Assembly: GCF_034259325.1 (NCBI RefSeq)
Contig: NZ_JAXIVS010000004.1
Span: 558,001-622,000, forward strand
DNA from: Hyalangium ruber
GTDB lineage: Bacteria > Myxococcota > Myxococcia > Myxococcales > Myxococcaceae
DNA: 64,000 bases
Direction of reading: 5' to 3'
The translations under genes were made by a program, and so were the position numbers. Shown piece by piece: positions 50,201 to 58,951 of this stretch. The notes under the pieces are model-generated. The model was given only the letters and a program-made list of their open reading frames with translations, did not search any database and was not told the DNA's origin. Numbering within the stretch: the stretch's first letter is position 1; each line of letters begins with the position of its first letter.

Positions 50201-51635
50201 CACGATGTGGAGCTTCTTCAACGGCGACGGGCAGGACCGCTCGCAGCACCTGCGCTACCCCGTCGGCGCCGGCATCTCGCTGCTGGACATCGGCGAGGGC
50301 ACCGACCCGACGCGTGACGCGGACCTGCTGCTCGACAGCGCCACCGTGGGTGACTACGGCGGCCAGCTGTGGATGCTGCGCATGTGGAAGCCGGGCACCT
50401 GGGACACCAGCACCCAGCGCATCAACAACTGGTTCGCCGCGCGCGCCTTCCGCGTGGAGAAGCCCAGCACCAGCCTCCACGACGAGGCGGTTCGCGGGCC
50501 GTTCAGCTACATGACCACCAACACCTTCCAGCCCGACACCGGCTACCTGCGCACCTTCATGGGTACCGGTGACAAGGAGAACCTGCTGGACAAGGGCAGC
50601 GCGTGCCGCCTGTCCAACCCGCACGCCTGCGCGGCGCAGGGCTGCCAGGTGAACACCTCGGTGACGGTGGAGCGTGGAGGCTCCAACACGTGGAACTCCA
50701 GCGCCAACTTCGAGGACTTCCACTACGCCTCCGGCACCGCGACCCGCGGCGCCACGGGCAGCACCTGCGGCGGCGCTCGGGCCACCCTCACCTGGGACGT
50801 CAACCCGGACAACGGCTGCCTCGCCGACAACAACGGCTCCATCCAGTACACCTGCGATGGTAACAGCACGACGTGGAGCTGCCGCGAGACGGCCAACACG
50901 TGGACGGTGATCAACTTCACCAAGCCCGACCGGCCCTACCCGCGCCGCTACTACGGCGTGTGGACCTACGGCGTGGACCCCACCCGTACCTTCAATGACA
51001 ACGCGCAGGCCAACACGTACGACACCCTGCACTTCACCGACAGCCAGCTGATCAACGTGGGCCAGTTCGACGAGGACGGCCAGGTGGAAGAGGGCGCGCA
51101 GGCGGAGGCCCCGTCCACGGGCAAGGGCTGGTTCATCGAGTACGAGAACGGCGACGAGGGCACCGGCAACAACGGCACGCTGGTGAGCGGCTGCATGCTG
51201 TGGGCCTCGTTCGAGCCCAGCGGCACCTCGGGCGCGGTGTGCTCGACGACGGGCAGCAACAAGTCGCGCATCTACCAGGCCAACTACGCCACGGGTCGCG
51301 CCAACTGCGCGGTGAGCTTCTTCTCGCAGAACACCAACAGCTGGTCGCGCTTCCTCGAGTTCAACAGCGTCGCCAGCGCGCCGGAGTTCACCACGCAGCT
51401 GACGGTCGGTGGCGGCCAGCTGATTCGTACGGTGGTCGGCCTCGGCCCTGGGCTCGAGGAGTCCGGCGGCGGCGGCGGTGGCGGCGGCGGTGGTGGCGGT
51501 GGCGGCAACAACGGCAGCAACGGCGTCATCGATGCCCCCATCACCAAGACCGAAGAGGGCGTGAAGTCGCTGTACCAGATCGTCCTCGACCGCAAGGGCC
51601 ACGACTGCCGCCACGAGGGTCGGAATTGCGAGTAA
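47226..51635 (+). CDS. pilY1: PilY1-like adhesin/tip protein of type IV pili
   Basis: 1469 residues with a signal peptide (VLALGVASVAWA). The VWA-like domain begins near 70 (IHFLIDTSGSMRELP, a MIDAS motif) and continues with IVIITDGEPSGD and YTVGFGINSN. Residues about 740-1120 hold the PilY1 beta-propeller (KIVLVGSNGGMLHAFHNG). Asp-rich loops DLNNDGDCND and DSNGDNKLDKQDP look like calcium sites. The C-terminus is Cys-rich, then 14 consecutive Gly codons and a final segment LYQIVLDRKGHDCRH. PilY1 needs calcium and primes pilus extension and adhesion. Myxobacteria carry several such clusters. Confidence 0.88.
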   Translation: MHSWKSFLRPLSAGVLALGVASVAWAQSKLGTAQDSAACCQLTTSIIQDALRGKDVAGDERFFSSEGAPPNIHFLIDTSGSMRELPQLNNSNHIEFFNNTTNGCFNARLDAFSISRGWTASTVYPVPDMGTGLGSDTGFPNLFQDSKFYGYMYWGDSSSPTPQWNSKEQACQSQVPNWNGSRASDYGRCILCLTTKGFYKLPEAEAVNNGDLSNPDFIFWGRYLNFNPPKYVTAKAVLKQVVKDLRRVRAGFSIFTNDSTSTQLRQRQNPSCDLILSNASAFDSNRASYINDINSLGFSTGTPLARSLLNVGYYFTSDDGVYRDVFGFGTGYTFPNTFRNGSLSAQGRSVCWGCQNSSIVIITDGEPSGDTLHATVVNKLRQINNGPVYCPDAAWCGTNSGSGRDRGSNIASYTDDNGNYYLDDVAKMLANQDLQRNSPATVGDFNTAGVQSLSIYTVGFGINSNLLKHTAQVGNGLYYTAEDSASLKQALLEIINSVQTRSTSFSSASASSLQVREAGAALIPRFEPGRNRTSAWQGFLYRFKLGPERLLDCVPNGTGDLNNDGDCNDTHLIDSTGQAVIENDEGEFVKLLTPTVEAVPFWEAGKKLRDPAANNTQRWLTRNIYTIVDSNGDNKLDKQDPPIPFNEANADKLADYLGISDNPTTCNDLATTLGVGSLSRLDCAKVIIRWYRGADALSPDPSLRNYDRPFLLQDIFHSSPISVEPPMPRIFCDFSSQCTYTLFSGSTPGRDSYDTYEENQGDRDKIVLVGSNGGMLHAFHNGRATGPRDPLTKIRPYNEGTGDELWAFVPPDMLPKLRPNLGKHAYFVDGTPMVREVWLDGVGGAEDGAKQEGEFRTVAVVGTGRGGVHRFALDLTRLLGKNMDVPANIVKPDAPGDFLWMWPQPCDPLALQVGQSFSNFSPRPPPIGPVALTAAADDALRSLVGMGGPSDAPWDVEGIQARERWVVALNGGYDQAYSRGRGMAIVDLTTGHTMWSFFNGDGQDRSQHLRYPVGAGISLLDIGEGTDPTRDADLLLDSATVGDYGGQLWMLRMWKPGTWDTSTQRINNWFAARAFRVEKPSTSLHDEAVRGPFSYMTTNTFQPDTGYLRTFMGTGDKENLLDKGSACRLSNPHACAAQGCQVNTSVTVERGGSNTWNSSANFEDFHYASGTATRGATGSTCGGARATLTWDVNPDNGCLADNNGSIQYTCDGNSTTWSCRETANTWTVINFTKPDRPYPRRYYGVWTYGVDPTRTFNDNAQANTYDTLHFTDSQLINVGQFDEDGQVEEGAQAEAPSTGKGWFIEYENGDEGTGNNGTLVSGCMLWASFEPSGTSGAVCSTTGSNKSRIYQANYATGRANCAVSFFSQNTNSWSRFLEFNSVASAPEFTTQLTVGGGQLIRTVVGLGPGLEESGGGGGGGGGGGGGGNNGSNGVIDAPITKTEEGVKSLYQIVLDRKGHDCRHEGRNCE
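51465..51506 (+). repeat. GGN codon repeat encoding 14 glycines in PilY1
   Basis: Fourteen consecutive GGC/GGT codons near the PilY1 C-terminus. Such a run could vary in length by slippage and forms a flexible hinge before the last 40 residues. Confidence 0.85.
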
Positions 51636-52102
51636 TCACGACATGGAGGGTGGCAGCGCTCGCCGGGGCGCTGCTGTGTGGGGCCTGCTCGAAAGAGCCG
51701 GCCCCCGCCCCGGCCCCGGCAGCGAAGCCGGCCCCCGAAGCGCGGGAGACCGAGCCCGCGCCGGAGCCGGCCGCCGAAGCCGAGCCTGAAGCCCAGGCTC
51801 AGGCCGAGGAGGCCGCGCCCGCCGCTCCCGTGGCGGATACGGGGCCTGCTCCGGAGTTCAAGATCGGCCAGCACCGGGATGAGGTGATGCGCTTGTTCGG
51901 CAACTGCGCCGAGCGGCGGGTCTTCGTCCCGGGCGGGCCCAACGGCGCGCAGTACGTGGAGGTCTACCAGGCCAAGGAGGACGAGGCCTGCATCAAGCGC
52001 CTGGGCGACCGCCACTTCCTCATCCGGGGTGATTTCCTGCACGAGATCAGCCCGGGGCGGATGGTGCCGCCCTCGTTCGAGCCGCCGCCGGAAGGCACCT
52101 GA
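51626..52102 (+). CDS. Small lipoprotein at the end of the pilus operon
   Basis: 158 residues, starting at TTG 51626, which overlaps the pilY1 stop; GAGG lies about 7 nt upstream. The signal RVITTWRVAALAGALLCGAC has a lipobox Cys at residue 21. An Ala/Pro/Glu-rich linker (residues 25-75) leads to a 75-residue domain (EFKIGQHRDEVMRLFGNCAERR, VEVYQAKEDEACIKRLGDRHFLIRGDFLHEI) with two Cys. Its position behind pilY1 suggests a role in the pilus-priming complex. No family recognised; the longer frame from 51200 is a shadow of pilY1. Confidence 0.68.
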   Translation: MRVITTWRVAALAGALLCGACSKEPAPAPAPAAKPAPEARETEPAPEPAAEAEPEAQAQAEEAAPAAPVADTGPAPEFKIGQHRDEVMRLFGNCAERRVFVPGGPNGAQYVEVYQAKEDEACIKRLGDRHFLIRGDFLHEISPGRMVPPSFEPPPEGT

Positions 52103-52117
52103 AGTCCACGGAACCCG

Positions 52118-52150
52118 ACGTCCACGAGTGCCTCCAGGCCTCGTGGACGT
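52118..52150. terminator. Hairpin after the minor-pilin operon
   Basis: ACGTCCACGAG and CTCGTGGACGT form a perfect 11-bp stem with an 11-nt loop, 15 bp after the lipoprotein stop. The bases after it (TGATTTCC) are weakly T-rich. A likely transcription terminator. Confidence 0.6.
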
Positions 52151-52174
52151 TGATTTCCGGGAGCCCCCATCGTA

Positions 52175-52213
52175 GGCAACCCTCCTCTTTCTCTACTTAT
52201 TACGAGGGTTGCC
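52175..52213 (+). promoter_or_regulatory. Leader hairpin containing the proS ribosome-binding site
   Basis: GGCAACCCTC and GAGGGTTGCC are perfect 10-bp arms with a 19-nt pyrimidine-rich loop, ending 4 nt before the proS ATG at 52218. The second arm holds GAGGG, the probable Shine-Dalgarno sequence. Folding would hide it, so translation may be controlled. Confidence 0.55.
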
Positions 52214-52217
52214 GCAC

Positions 52218-53651
52218 ATGGCCGAGAAGCTCCTGCCCCGCGAGAAGGGCTTTTCCGAGTGGTATGTCGACCTCGTCCTGAAGGCGAAGCTCGCCGACTA
52301 TTCGGACGTGAAGGGCTGCATGGTCATCCGGCCCAACGGCTACGCGCTGTGGGAGAACATGCAGCGCGTGCTGGACAAGATGTTCAAGGATCTAGGCCAC
52401 AAGAACGCCTATTTCCCGATGCTCATCCCCGAGAGCTACCTGAAGAAGGAAGCCGAGCACGTCGAGGGCTTCAACCCTCAGCTCGCGGTGGTGACGCACG
52501 CCGGTGGCGCCAAGCTGGAGGAGCCCCTCGTCATCCGGCCCACCAGCGAGACCATCATCAACCGCAGCTTCGCCAAGTGGATCCAGAGCTATCGGGACCT
52601 GCCGATGCTCATCAACCAGTGGGCGAACGTGATGCGCTGGGAGATGCGCACGCGGCTGTTCCTGCGCACCACCGAGTTCCTCTGGCAGGAGGGGCACACC
52701 TGCCACGAGACGGAGGAGGACGCGGAGAAGGAGACGCTGCAGATGCTGGAGGTGTACCGGAAGTTCGCCGAGGACTACATGGCGATGCCGGTGCTCACGG
52801 GGCGCAAGAGCGAGACGGAGAAGTTCGCCGGCGCGCTGCGCACCTACTCCATCGAAGCGATGATGCAGGACAAGAAGGCGCTGCAGGCGGGCACCAGCCA
52901 CAACCTGGGGCAGAACTTCGCCAAGGCCTTCGAGACGCAGTTCCAGGGCCGCGACGGCAAGCAGCACCACGTGTGGCAGACGTCCTGGGGCGTGTCCACG
53001 CGCCTCATCGGCGGCCTCATCATGACGCACTCGGATGACGCGGGGCTGGTGGTGCCGCCCCGGCTGGCGGCCACGCACGTGGTCATCATCCCCATCTTCG
53101 GTAAGGCGTCGGACGCGGAGAAGGCGCAGGTGCTGGAGAAGTCGAACGCGGTGGCCGCGGACCTGCGCAAGGCGGGCCTGAGCGTGGTGCTGGACGACGA
53201 CGACACGAAGACCCCGGGCTTCAAGTACAACGAGCACGAGCTCATCGGCACGTGCCTGCGCCTGGAGCTGGGACCGAAGGACCTGGCCAAGGACTCGTGC
53301 GTGATGGTGCGCCGCGACGTGCGCCAGAAGGAGTTCGTCCCGCTGGCGCAGGCGGTGGAGAAGGCCAAGGCGATGCTGGACGCGATGCAGTCGGAGATGT
53401 TCGCCAAGGCCAAGGCGTTCCGCGACTCGCACACCTTCGAGGTGAACTCCTACGAGGAGATGCAGAAGCGCGCCGAGGAAGGCTTCATGCTGGCGCACTG
53501 GTGCGAGAAGCCGGCGTGCGAGACGAAGGCGAAGAACGACATGGCGGCCACCACGCGCTGCCGGCCGTTCGACCTGAAGCAGGAGCCGGGCAAGTGCGTG
53601 GTGTGCGGCGACGCCTCCCGCGGCCGGATCGTCTTCTCGAAGGCCTACTGA
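52218..53651 (+). CDS. proS: Prolyl-tRNA synthetase (archaeal/eukaryal-type, class II)
   Basis: 477 residues, the length of the short ProRS type without the editing insertion. Motif 2 and 3 regions are clear: [95 protein letters not shown]. The C-terminal zinc-binding domain ([13 protein letters not shown] and [18 protein letters not shown]) marks the archaeal/eukaryal form. It attaches proline to tRNA(Pro). ATG 52218 is preferred over TTG 52209. The 3' end overlaps the convergent cyclase gene by 7 bp. Confidence 0.94.
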   Translation: MAEKLLPREKGFSEWYVDLVLKAKLADYSDVKGCMVIRPNGYALWENMQRVLDKMFKDLGHKNAYFPMLIPESYLKKEAEHVEGFNPQLAVVTHAGGAKLEEPLVIRPTSETIINRSFAKWIQSYRDLPMLINQWANVMRWEMRTRLFLRTTEFLWQEGHTCHETEEDAEKETLQMLEVYRKFAEDYMAMPVLTGRKSETEKFAGALRTYSIEAMMQDKKALQAGTSHNLGQNFAKAFETQFQGRDGKQHHVWQTSWGVSTRLIGGLIMTHSDDAGLVVPPRLAATHVVIIPIFGKASDAEKAQVLEKSNAVAADLRKAGLSVVLDDDDTKTPGFKYNEHELIGTCLRLELGPKDLAKDSCVMVRRDVRQKEFVPLAQAVEKAKAMLDAMQSEMFAKAKAFRDSHTFEVNSYEEMQKRAEEGFMLAHWCEKPACETKAKNDMAATTRCRPFDLKQEPGKCVVCGDASRGRIVFSKAY

Positions 53652-54892
53652 GCCGCCTTCTCGCGGCGCGGGATGAAGGTGGCGACGGGCTCCGGCTTGC
53701 CCGCCACCGGCAGCGGGGTGGCGGCGGTGAACTCGAGCTCACCGCCACACCGCTCCCGCGTCGCTCCCGACACGAGCATGGAGACGCCCACCTTCTTGGT
53801 GAGCCCCTCGATGCGGCTGGCCAGGTTCACCGCGTCTCCCACCACCGTGTACTCGCGTCGCTGGCTGGGCCCGATGGCGCCCACCACCACGCGGCCGGTG
53901 TGGATGCCAATGCCAATATTGAGCGGCACTTCGCCTCGAGCCTGGCGCTCGGCGTTGAGCACCTCCAGCGCCTCGAGCATCTGCAGCCCGCACTCCACCG
54001 CCGCCCGTGGGTGACCTGACAGCTCCAGCGGTGCTCCGAAGTACGCCAGAATCCCGTCGCCGATGAACTTGTCGAGCGTGCCTCCGTTGCGGAACACCAC
54101 CTCCACCATCCTCGACAGGTACTCGTTCAGCAGCGCCACCACCTGCGGGCTCTCCATCTGGTCCGCCATCGTGGTGAACCCTCGGATGTCCGAGAAAAGC
54201 AGCGTCACCTCGCGGTGCTGGCCCTCGTCGGCTCCGGAGCCCAGCTCGGCGATGCGGCGCGCCACCTGGGGTGAGAAGTAACGGCCCAGGCGCGTACGCT
54301 GGACCTGCTCGCGCGTCACGTCATGCACCATGCCGAGCACCTGCCGGCTGACGAACGTGGCGGCGAACGCCGCCATCGCCAGCACCAGCACCAGCGCGTA
54401 CAAGTAGACGTCGATGGGAATCCCGACAGCGGTGCAGAGCCACGCCTCGCAGGCGATGGCCAGCACGGTGGCCACCCCCACGCCGACGCTCGACAGCTCC
54501 AGCATCGCCACCACCATCACCAGGGTGACGTAGATGGCCGTGGTCATCACCGCGGAGGCCACGGGGTTCGAGGCGCCGCCAACCGCCGTGAGCTGGATGA
54601 GGCAGATGGCGGGCATGTCGATGGCCACCACTCCGAGCGAGGGCCTCTTGCCCAGCCAGGCAAAGCGCCGAGCCCCGGCCCACAGCGCGAACGCCAGGAG
54701 CAGGTATGCCCCCAGCATCCCGCGCGGCGTCGCCCAATCGAAGAGCGAAGCGAACAGGAGCCAGCCCAGCGCGCCGCTCACACGGAAGCGGTTGATCCAC
54801 TCCGTCACCTGCGCGCGGCGCTCGTCCAAGCGCTGCCGCAGGAGCTCCTCGAGGCCAGGATCGGATGGGGCAAGCAGCACGGTGCCCCTCAC
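53645..54892 (-). CDS. Class III adenylate cyclase, membrane-bound (copy 2)
   Basis: 415 residues starting with GTG 54892, which overlaps the upstream stop (GTGA). About five or six membrane helices (residues 38-180) precede the cyclase domain. Catalytic residues: the metal Asp in [10 protein letters not shown], the second metal Asp in [11 protein letters not shown], the adenine-specifying Lys in LDKFIGD and Asp in [10 protein letters not shown]. It therefore makes cAMP from ATP. The catalytic domain is almost identical to that of the upstream gene, while the membrane part differs, so sensing may be different. Confidence 0.9.
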   Translation of the reverse strand: MRGTVLLAPSDPGLEELLRQRLDERRAQVTEWINRFRVSGALGWLLFASLFDWATPRGMLGAYLLLAFALWAGARRFAWLGKRPSLGVVAIDMPAICLIQLTAVGGASNPVASAVMTTAIYVTLVMVVAMLELSSVGVGVATVLAIACEAWLCTAVGIPIDVYLYALVLVLAMAAFAATFVSRQVLGMVHDVTREQVQRTRLGRYFSPQVARRIAELGSGADEGQHREVTLLFSDIRGFTTMADQMESPQVVALLNEYLSRMVEVVFRNGGTLDKFIGDGILAYFGAPLELSGHPRAAVECGLQMLEALEVLNAERQARGEVPLNIGIGIHTGRVVVGAIGPSQRREYTVVGDAVNLASRIEGLTKKVGVSMLVSGATRERCGGELEFTAATPLPVAGKPEPVATFIPRREKAAQ

Positions 54893-56160
54893 GCTAATCC
54901 AGGGGTTCTCCCCTCACCAGGAAGGCGCCCGAGACTCGCCGGGCGCTGAGGGACGAAGGTAGCCACGGGCTCGGGCTTGCCGGCCACCGGCAGCGGCGTG
55001 GCGGCGGTGAACTCGAAGTCCGCGCCACAGCGGGCCTGCGTCACCTCCGACACGAGCATGGAGACGCCCACCTTCTTGGTGAGCCCCTCGATGCGGCTGG
55101 CCAGGTTCACCGCGTCCCCGATGACCGTGTACTCGCGCCGCTGGTCCGGCCCCACGTCCCCCACCACCACGCGGCCGGTGTGGATGCCGATGCCAATCTT
55201 GAGTGGCTCCTCGCCGCGTGAGCGCCGCTCGGCGTTGAGTGCCTCCAGCGCCTCGAGCATCTGTAGCCCGCACTCCACCGCCGCCTGCGGGTGGCCCGAC
55301 AGCTCCAGCGGCGCTCCGAAGTACGCCAGAATCCCGTCGCCGATGAACTTGTCGAGCGTGCCCCCGTTGCGGAACACCACCTCCACCATCCTCGACAGGT
55401 ACTCGTTGAGCAGCGCCACCACCTGCGGACTCTCCATCTGGTCCGCCATCGTGGTGAACCCGCGGATGTCCGAGAACAGCAGCGTCACCTCGCGGTACTG
55501 GCCGCTGTCGCCTCCCGGGCCGAGCTCGGCGATGCGGCGCGCCACCTGGGGCGAGAAGTAGCGGCCCAGCCGGGCGCGACGCGTCTGCTCACGCGTCACG
55601 TCATGCACCAGCCCGAGCACCTGCCGGCTGACGAACGCGGCGGCGAACGCCGCCATCGCCAACACCAGCACCAGGGACTGCGGGTAGGCATCCCTGGGAA
55701 TCCCCGCCTGCTCACACAGCACCGCCTCGCAGGCGATGGCGACGCCGGTGGCCACCACCACGCCCCGCCACGACATGCCCAGCATCGCCACCACCATCAC
55801 CAGGGTGACGTAGATGCCAATGGGCATCATCGCCACCGCCTCGCGGTTGGGCGTGTACTCCAGCGCCGCGTATTGGATGAGGCAGATGGCGGGCATATCG
55901 ATGCCCACCACCCCGAGCGAAGGCTGCTTGCCGAGCGTGGTGATGCGCCGGGCTCCGGCCCACAGCGCGACCGCCAGCGCCAGGTAGATGCCCAGCATCC
56001 ACAGGGGCGTCTTCCAATCGAACAGGTAGGCAAAAGCGAGCCAGCCGAGCGCCCCCCCTGCGCGGAAGCGGTTGATCCACTCGCTCATCCGCGCGCGGCG
56101 CTCGTCCAAGCGCTGGCGCAGGAGCTCATCGAGTCCCGGCTCGGAAGAAACCGTGTGCAA
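54889..56160 (-). CDS. Class III adenylate cyclase, membrane-bound (copy 1)
   Basis: 423 residues, same architecture as the next gene: N-terminal cytoplasmic helix ([21 protein letters not shown]), five to six membrane helices, a connecting segment ([17 protein letters not shown]) and the cyclase domain with the same catalytic residues. Over 69 consecutive residues from [10 protein letters not shown] the two proteins are identical. The stop overlaps the start of the second copy, so they are coupled. The two could form homo- or heterodimers, as class III cyclases work as dimers. Confidence 0.9.
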   Translation of the reverse strand: MHTVSSEPGLDELLRQRLDERRARMSEWINRFRAGGALGWLAFAYLFDWKTPLWMLGIYLALAVALWAGARRITTLGKQPSLGVVGIDMPAICLIQYAALEYTPNREAVAMMPIGIYVTLVMVVAMLGMSWRGVVVATGVAIACEAVLCEQAGIPRDAYPQSLVLVLAMAAFAAAFVSRQVLGLVHDVTREQTRRARLGRYFSPQVARRIAELGPGGDSGQYREVTLLFSDIRGFTTMADQMESPQVVALLNEYLSRMVEVVFRNGGTLDKFIGDGILAYFGAPLELSGHPQAAVECGLQMLEALEALNAERRSRGEEPLKIGIGIHTGRVVVGDVGPDQRREYTVIGDAVNLASRIEGLTKKVGVSMLVSEVTQARCGADFEFTAATPLPVAGKPEPVATFVPQRPASLGRLPGEGRTPGLA

Positions 56161-56250
56161 GATACCTCCAGGGTAGACCAGCGGCCCTGCTTCCGCCAGG
56201 AAGGCTCTCGCCGCTCCTGCCCCGCCGATGGACTATCGTGGAAGGCAGGT

Positions 56251-56778
56251 ATGGCAAGCATCGGTCACGTGGCGGTGGGCATGTTGTTGGGGCGGTACGA
56301 GCGAGGCACCTCCTCGACGGGGAGGCTGCTCGCCAGCATGGCCTTCTTCTCCGCGCTGTCCCTGTCTCCGGACGCGGACGTCATCGCCTTCGTGTTCCGC
56401 ATTCCCTATGAGGCGCCCTGGGGCCACCGCGGCGCCACGCACTCTTTCGTCTTCGCCGCGCTGGTGGCGCTGGCCATCGGCCTGCTGGCGCGCGCCGTCC
56501 GCTTCCCTGCCCTGCGCACGGGCGGGCTCGCCTTCATCGCCCTGGCCAGCCATGGCCTGCTGGACTCGCTCACGGATGGAGGGCTGGGCGCGGCGCTGCT
56601 GTGGCCCTTCTCGAACGAGCGCTTCTTCGCGCCGGTGCAGCCGCTGCCGGTGGCTCCCATCGGCGCCGGCATGTTGTCCCCTCGCGGGCTGTACGTGGTG
56701 GTGGTGGAGTTCGTCGTCTTCCTCCCCTTCTGGGTCTACGCGCTCTGGCCACGTCGGCGCGCCCTCCCGGAGTCCTGA
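56251..56778 (+). CDS. YdjM-type membrane metal-dependent hydrolase
   Basis: 175 residues from ATG 56251 with GGAAGG upstream; the longer frame from 55291 is a shadow of the cyclase gene. Four membrane helices with metal-ligand motifs of the family: GHVAVGMLLGR at the start, LSLSPDADVIAF, GHRGATHSFVFAAL and ALASHGLLDSLTDGG. Related inner-membrane proteins occur in many bacteria and act as zinc hydrolases of unknown substrate. thpR begins 4 bp after its stop, so they are likely cotranscribed. Confidence 0.82.
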   Translation: MASIGHVAVGMLLGRYERGTSSTGRLLASMAFFSALSLSPDADVIAFVFRIPYEAPWGHRGATHSFVFAALVALAIGLLARAVRFPALRTGGLAFIALASHGLLDSLTDGGLGAALLWPFSNERFFAPVQPLPVAPIGAGMLSPRGLYVVVVEFVVFLPFWVYALWPRRRALPES

Positions 56779-56781
56779 GCC

Positions 56782-57336
56782 ATGCGCCTGTTCACCGCCG
56801 TCACGTTGGGGAGCGCCATGGAGGCCCGTGCCACCGCGGCCATCGAGCGCCTGCGGCCCGTGTCGCCCAAGGCGCGCTGGGTGAAGCCCGAGGGCGTCCA
56901 CCTCACGCTGGTCTTCCTGGGGGAGGTGGATGCGGCGCAGCTCCCCGCCCTGGGCGAGGCGCTCACGCCCGTGTCCCACCACCACGCGCCCTTCACGCTC
57001 ACCATCGAGGGCGGCGGGTGCTTCGGCGTGCCGCGTCACCCGCACGTGCTGTGGGCCGGCGTGGGTGGGGACATCGCCGCGCTGGGAGCGCTCCAGGCGG
57101 AGGTGGCCACCGTGCTGGAGCCGCTGGGCTTTGCGAAGGAGAAGCGCATGTACACGGCGCACCTGACGCTGGCGCGCTCCAAGGAGCCTCGGGGCGACGC
57201 GACGTTCCTTGAGTGCCAGCAGGTGCTCGCGGGGGAGCACTGGGGTCAGGCGCGCGTGGAGCACCTCGTCCTCTTCGAGAGCCGGGGTGGGCGCTACGAG
57301 CCGCGGTTGGAGCTGCCGCTGGCCGGCGCTCCGTGA
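56782..57336 (+). CDS. thpR: RNA 2',3'-cyclic phosphodiesterase
   Basis: 184 residues, the usual length. The 2H-phosphoesterase fold has two HxTx motifs: VHLTLVFLGEVD near residue 40 and AHLTLARSK near 122. The N-terminus MRLFTAVTL and the WVKPEGVHLTL segment are characteristic. It opens 2',3'-cyclic phosphates on RNA ends; its physiological role is uncertain. Start ATG 56782 is 4 bp after the preceding stop. Confidence 0.92.
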   Translation: MRLFTAVTLGSAMEARATAAIERLRPVSPKARWVKPEGVHLTLVFLGEVDAAQLPALGEALTPVSHHHAPFTLTIEGGGCFGVPRHPHVLWAGVGGDIAALGALQAEVATVLEPLGFAKEKRMYTAHLTLARSKEPRGDATFLECQQVLAGEHWGQARVEHLVLFESRGGRYEPRLELPLAGAP

Positions 57337-57373
57337 GCCAACCCCAAGGCCCCCAACATCAGGAGCCGACGCC

Positions 57374-58135
57374 ATGACGACGCTCGACAGTCGCCTGGAA
57401 CCCTTCGTACAGCGTCACCCCTACCCGCTCGTCTTCATGACGGTGAGCGGCTCTCACATCTACGGCTTTCCCTCGCCGGACTCGGACTGGGACCTGCGCG
57501 GCGTCCACGTGCTGCCCGCGCGCGAGGTGGTGGGGCTCGACACGGGCCCGGACACCGTGGAGCAGGCCACGCTCCACGAGGGCCTGGAGATGGACCTCGT
57601 CACCCACGACGTGTCCAAGTTCTTCGCCCTGCTCCTGCGCCGCAACGGCTACGTGCTGGAGCAGCTCTTCTCGCCGCTGGTGCTGCGCACCTCGCCGGAG
57701 CACCAGGAGCTCAAGGCCCTGGGGGGCGCCTGCATCACCCGCCACCACGCGCACCACTACCTGGGGTTCTCCGAGACACAGTGGCGGCTCTTCGAGAAGG
57801 AGAACCCCCGGCGCGTCAAACCGCTGCTCTACGTGTACCGGGTGCTACTCACCGGCATCCACCTGATGCGCACGGGGCGCGTGGAGCCCAACCTCGTCAC
57901 GCTCAACGAGGAGTTCCGCCTGCCGTACATTCCCGAGCTCGTCGAGCGCAAGCTGTCGGGGCCCGAGAAGGGCACGCTGCCGGAAGGCGACTTCGCTTTC
58001 CACGAGCGGGAGTTCCAGCGCCTGCGGGGCGAGCTGGAGCGGGCCCGGGACGCGTGTACGCTGCCAGAGGCGCCGAGCGGGCGCGCCGGGCTCCATGACC
58101 TGCTCGTACGCCTGCGGCTGGCCTCGGCGCGGTGA
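57374..58135 (+). CDS. Nucleotidyltransferase domain protein (DNA polymerase beta superfamily)
   Basis: 253 residues from ATG 57374, with AGGAG 10 nt upstream; the extension from 57209 is a shadow of thpR. The N-terminus carries the nucleotidyltransferase signature: TVSGSHIYGFPSPDSDWDLRGVHVLP (G-S motif and D-x-D). A helical region follows (HHAHHYLGFSETQWRLFEKENPRRVKPLLYVYRVLLTGIHLMRTG). Such proteins may modify tRNA, nucleotides or proteins; the specific target is not evident. It is convergent with tam, with 3 bp between the stop codons. Confidence 0.85.
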   Translation: MTTLDSRLEPFVQRHPYPLVFMTVSGSHIYGFPSPDSDWDLRGVHVLPAREVVGLDTGPDTVEQATLHEGLEMDLVTHDVSKFFALLLRRNGYVLEQLFSPLVLRTSPEHQELKALGGACITRHHAHHYLGFSETQWRLFEKENPRRVKPLLYVYRVLLTGIHLMRTGRVEPNLVTLNEEFRLPYIPELVERKLSGPEKGTLPEGDFAFHEREFQRLRGELERARDACTLPEAPSGRAGLHDLLVRLRLASAR

Positions 58136-58138
58136 GGC

Positions 58139-58918
58139 TCAGGGCCGTGCGTCACCTGGGCGCACGGCCACCACGAAGCGGCGGGTGAAGCGAAACGGCG
58201 TTCCTCGGGCCGAAGCGGGGTAGTCCGCGCGCAGCAGCGGCCGGAGCAGCTCCAGGAAGGCCTTGCCCTCCTCGGGCCCGAGCGCCGCGAGCACCGGCCG
58301 CAGCGTGGTGCCCAGCAGCCACTGGAGCACGGCGTCCTCGCCCGGCAGCACATGGAGGTACGTCGTGTCCCATGCGTCCACGGCGAGGCCCAGGCCCGCC
58401 AGGTGGGCCTCGTAGAAGTCGAGCGGCTCGGCATGGCCTCGGCGCACGGAAGCCAGCGCCGGGGCGAAGCGCGGGTGGGCGCGCAGCTCGTCGATGCGCC
58501 GATGCGAAGGTGCCTCGAAGTTGGCGGGCACCTGGAAGGCGAGCACGCCTCCCGGGGCGAGCAGGGACACCAGCCGGGACAGCAGCGCCGCATGGTCCGG
58601 CAGCCAGTGGAGCGCCGCGTTGGAGACGAGCACGTCCAGCGGTGCCTCCGGCTTCCACCCCGCCAGGTCCGCCAGCTCGAAGGACACCCGGTCCGGCGCG
58701 GCGCGGCGGGTGGCCTCCGCCACCATCGCCTCGGAGGAGTCCACCCCCACCACCCGGGCCTGGGGCCAGCGCTCGGCGAGCACGAGCGTCAGGTCCCCGG
58801 TCCCACAGCCCAGATCGGCCACCCGCGAGGGAGCGGCCACGTCCACCCGCGCGAGCAGCTCGAAGAAGGGGCGCTTGCGCTCGTCTCGGAAGCGCTCGTA
58901 CTGCGCGGGGTTCCACAT
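58139..58918 (-). CDS. tam: Trans-aconitate 2-methyltransferase
   Basis: 259 residues from ATG 58918, preceded by GGGAGGG. The sequence begins MWNPAQYERFRDERKRPFFELLARV, typical of Tam. Motif I is VADLGCGTGDLTLVLAERWP; motif II VVGVDSSEAMVAEA; SNAALHWLPDH is also characteristic. It methylates trans-aconitate, a side product that inhibits aconitase, using SAM. The gene appears monocistronic. Confidence 0.91.
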   Translation of the reverse strand: MWNPAQYERFRDERKRPFFELLARVDVAAPSRVADLGCGTGDLTLVLAERWPQARVVGVDSSEAMVAEATRRAAPDRVSFELADLAGWKPEAPLDVLVSNAALHWLPDHAALLSRLVSLLAPGGVLAFQVPANFEAPSHRRIDELRAHPRFAPALASVRRGHAEPLDFYEAHLAGLGLAVDAWDTTYLHVLPGEDAVLQWLLGTTLRPVLAALGPEEGKAFLELLRPLLRADYPASARGTPFRFTRRFVVAVRPGDARP

Positions 58919-58951
58919 AGACCCTCCCTCGGCGGCGGTGCCGGAAAGAAC

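Noticed and set aside
46683-51614. A 1643-residue open frame antisense to the pilin genes and pilY1
   Set aside because: It mirrors strong GC3 bias of real genes on the other strand, is full of Val/His/Arg/Gly low-complexity sequence and has no recognisable domain.
52103-52217. A T-box riboswitch in front of proS
   Set aside because: There is no T-box consensus, specifier loop or antiterminator; only two simple hairpins are visible.
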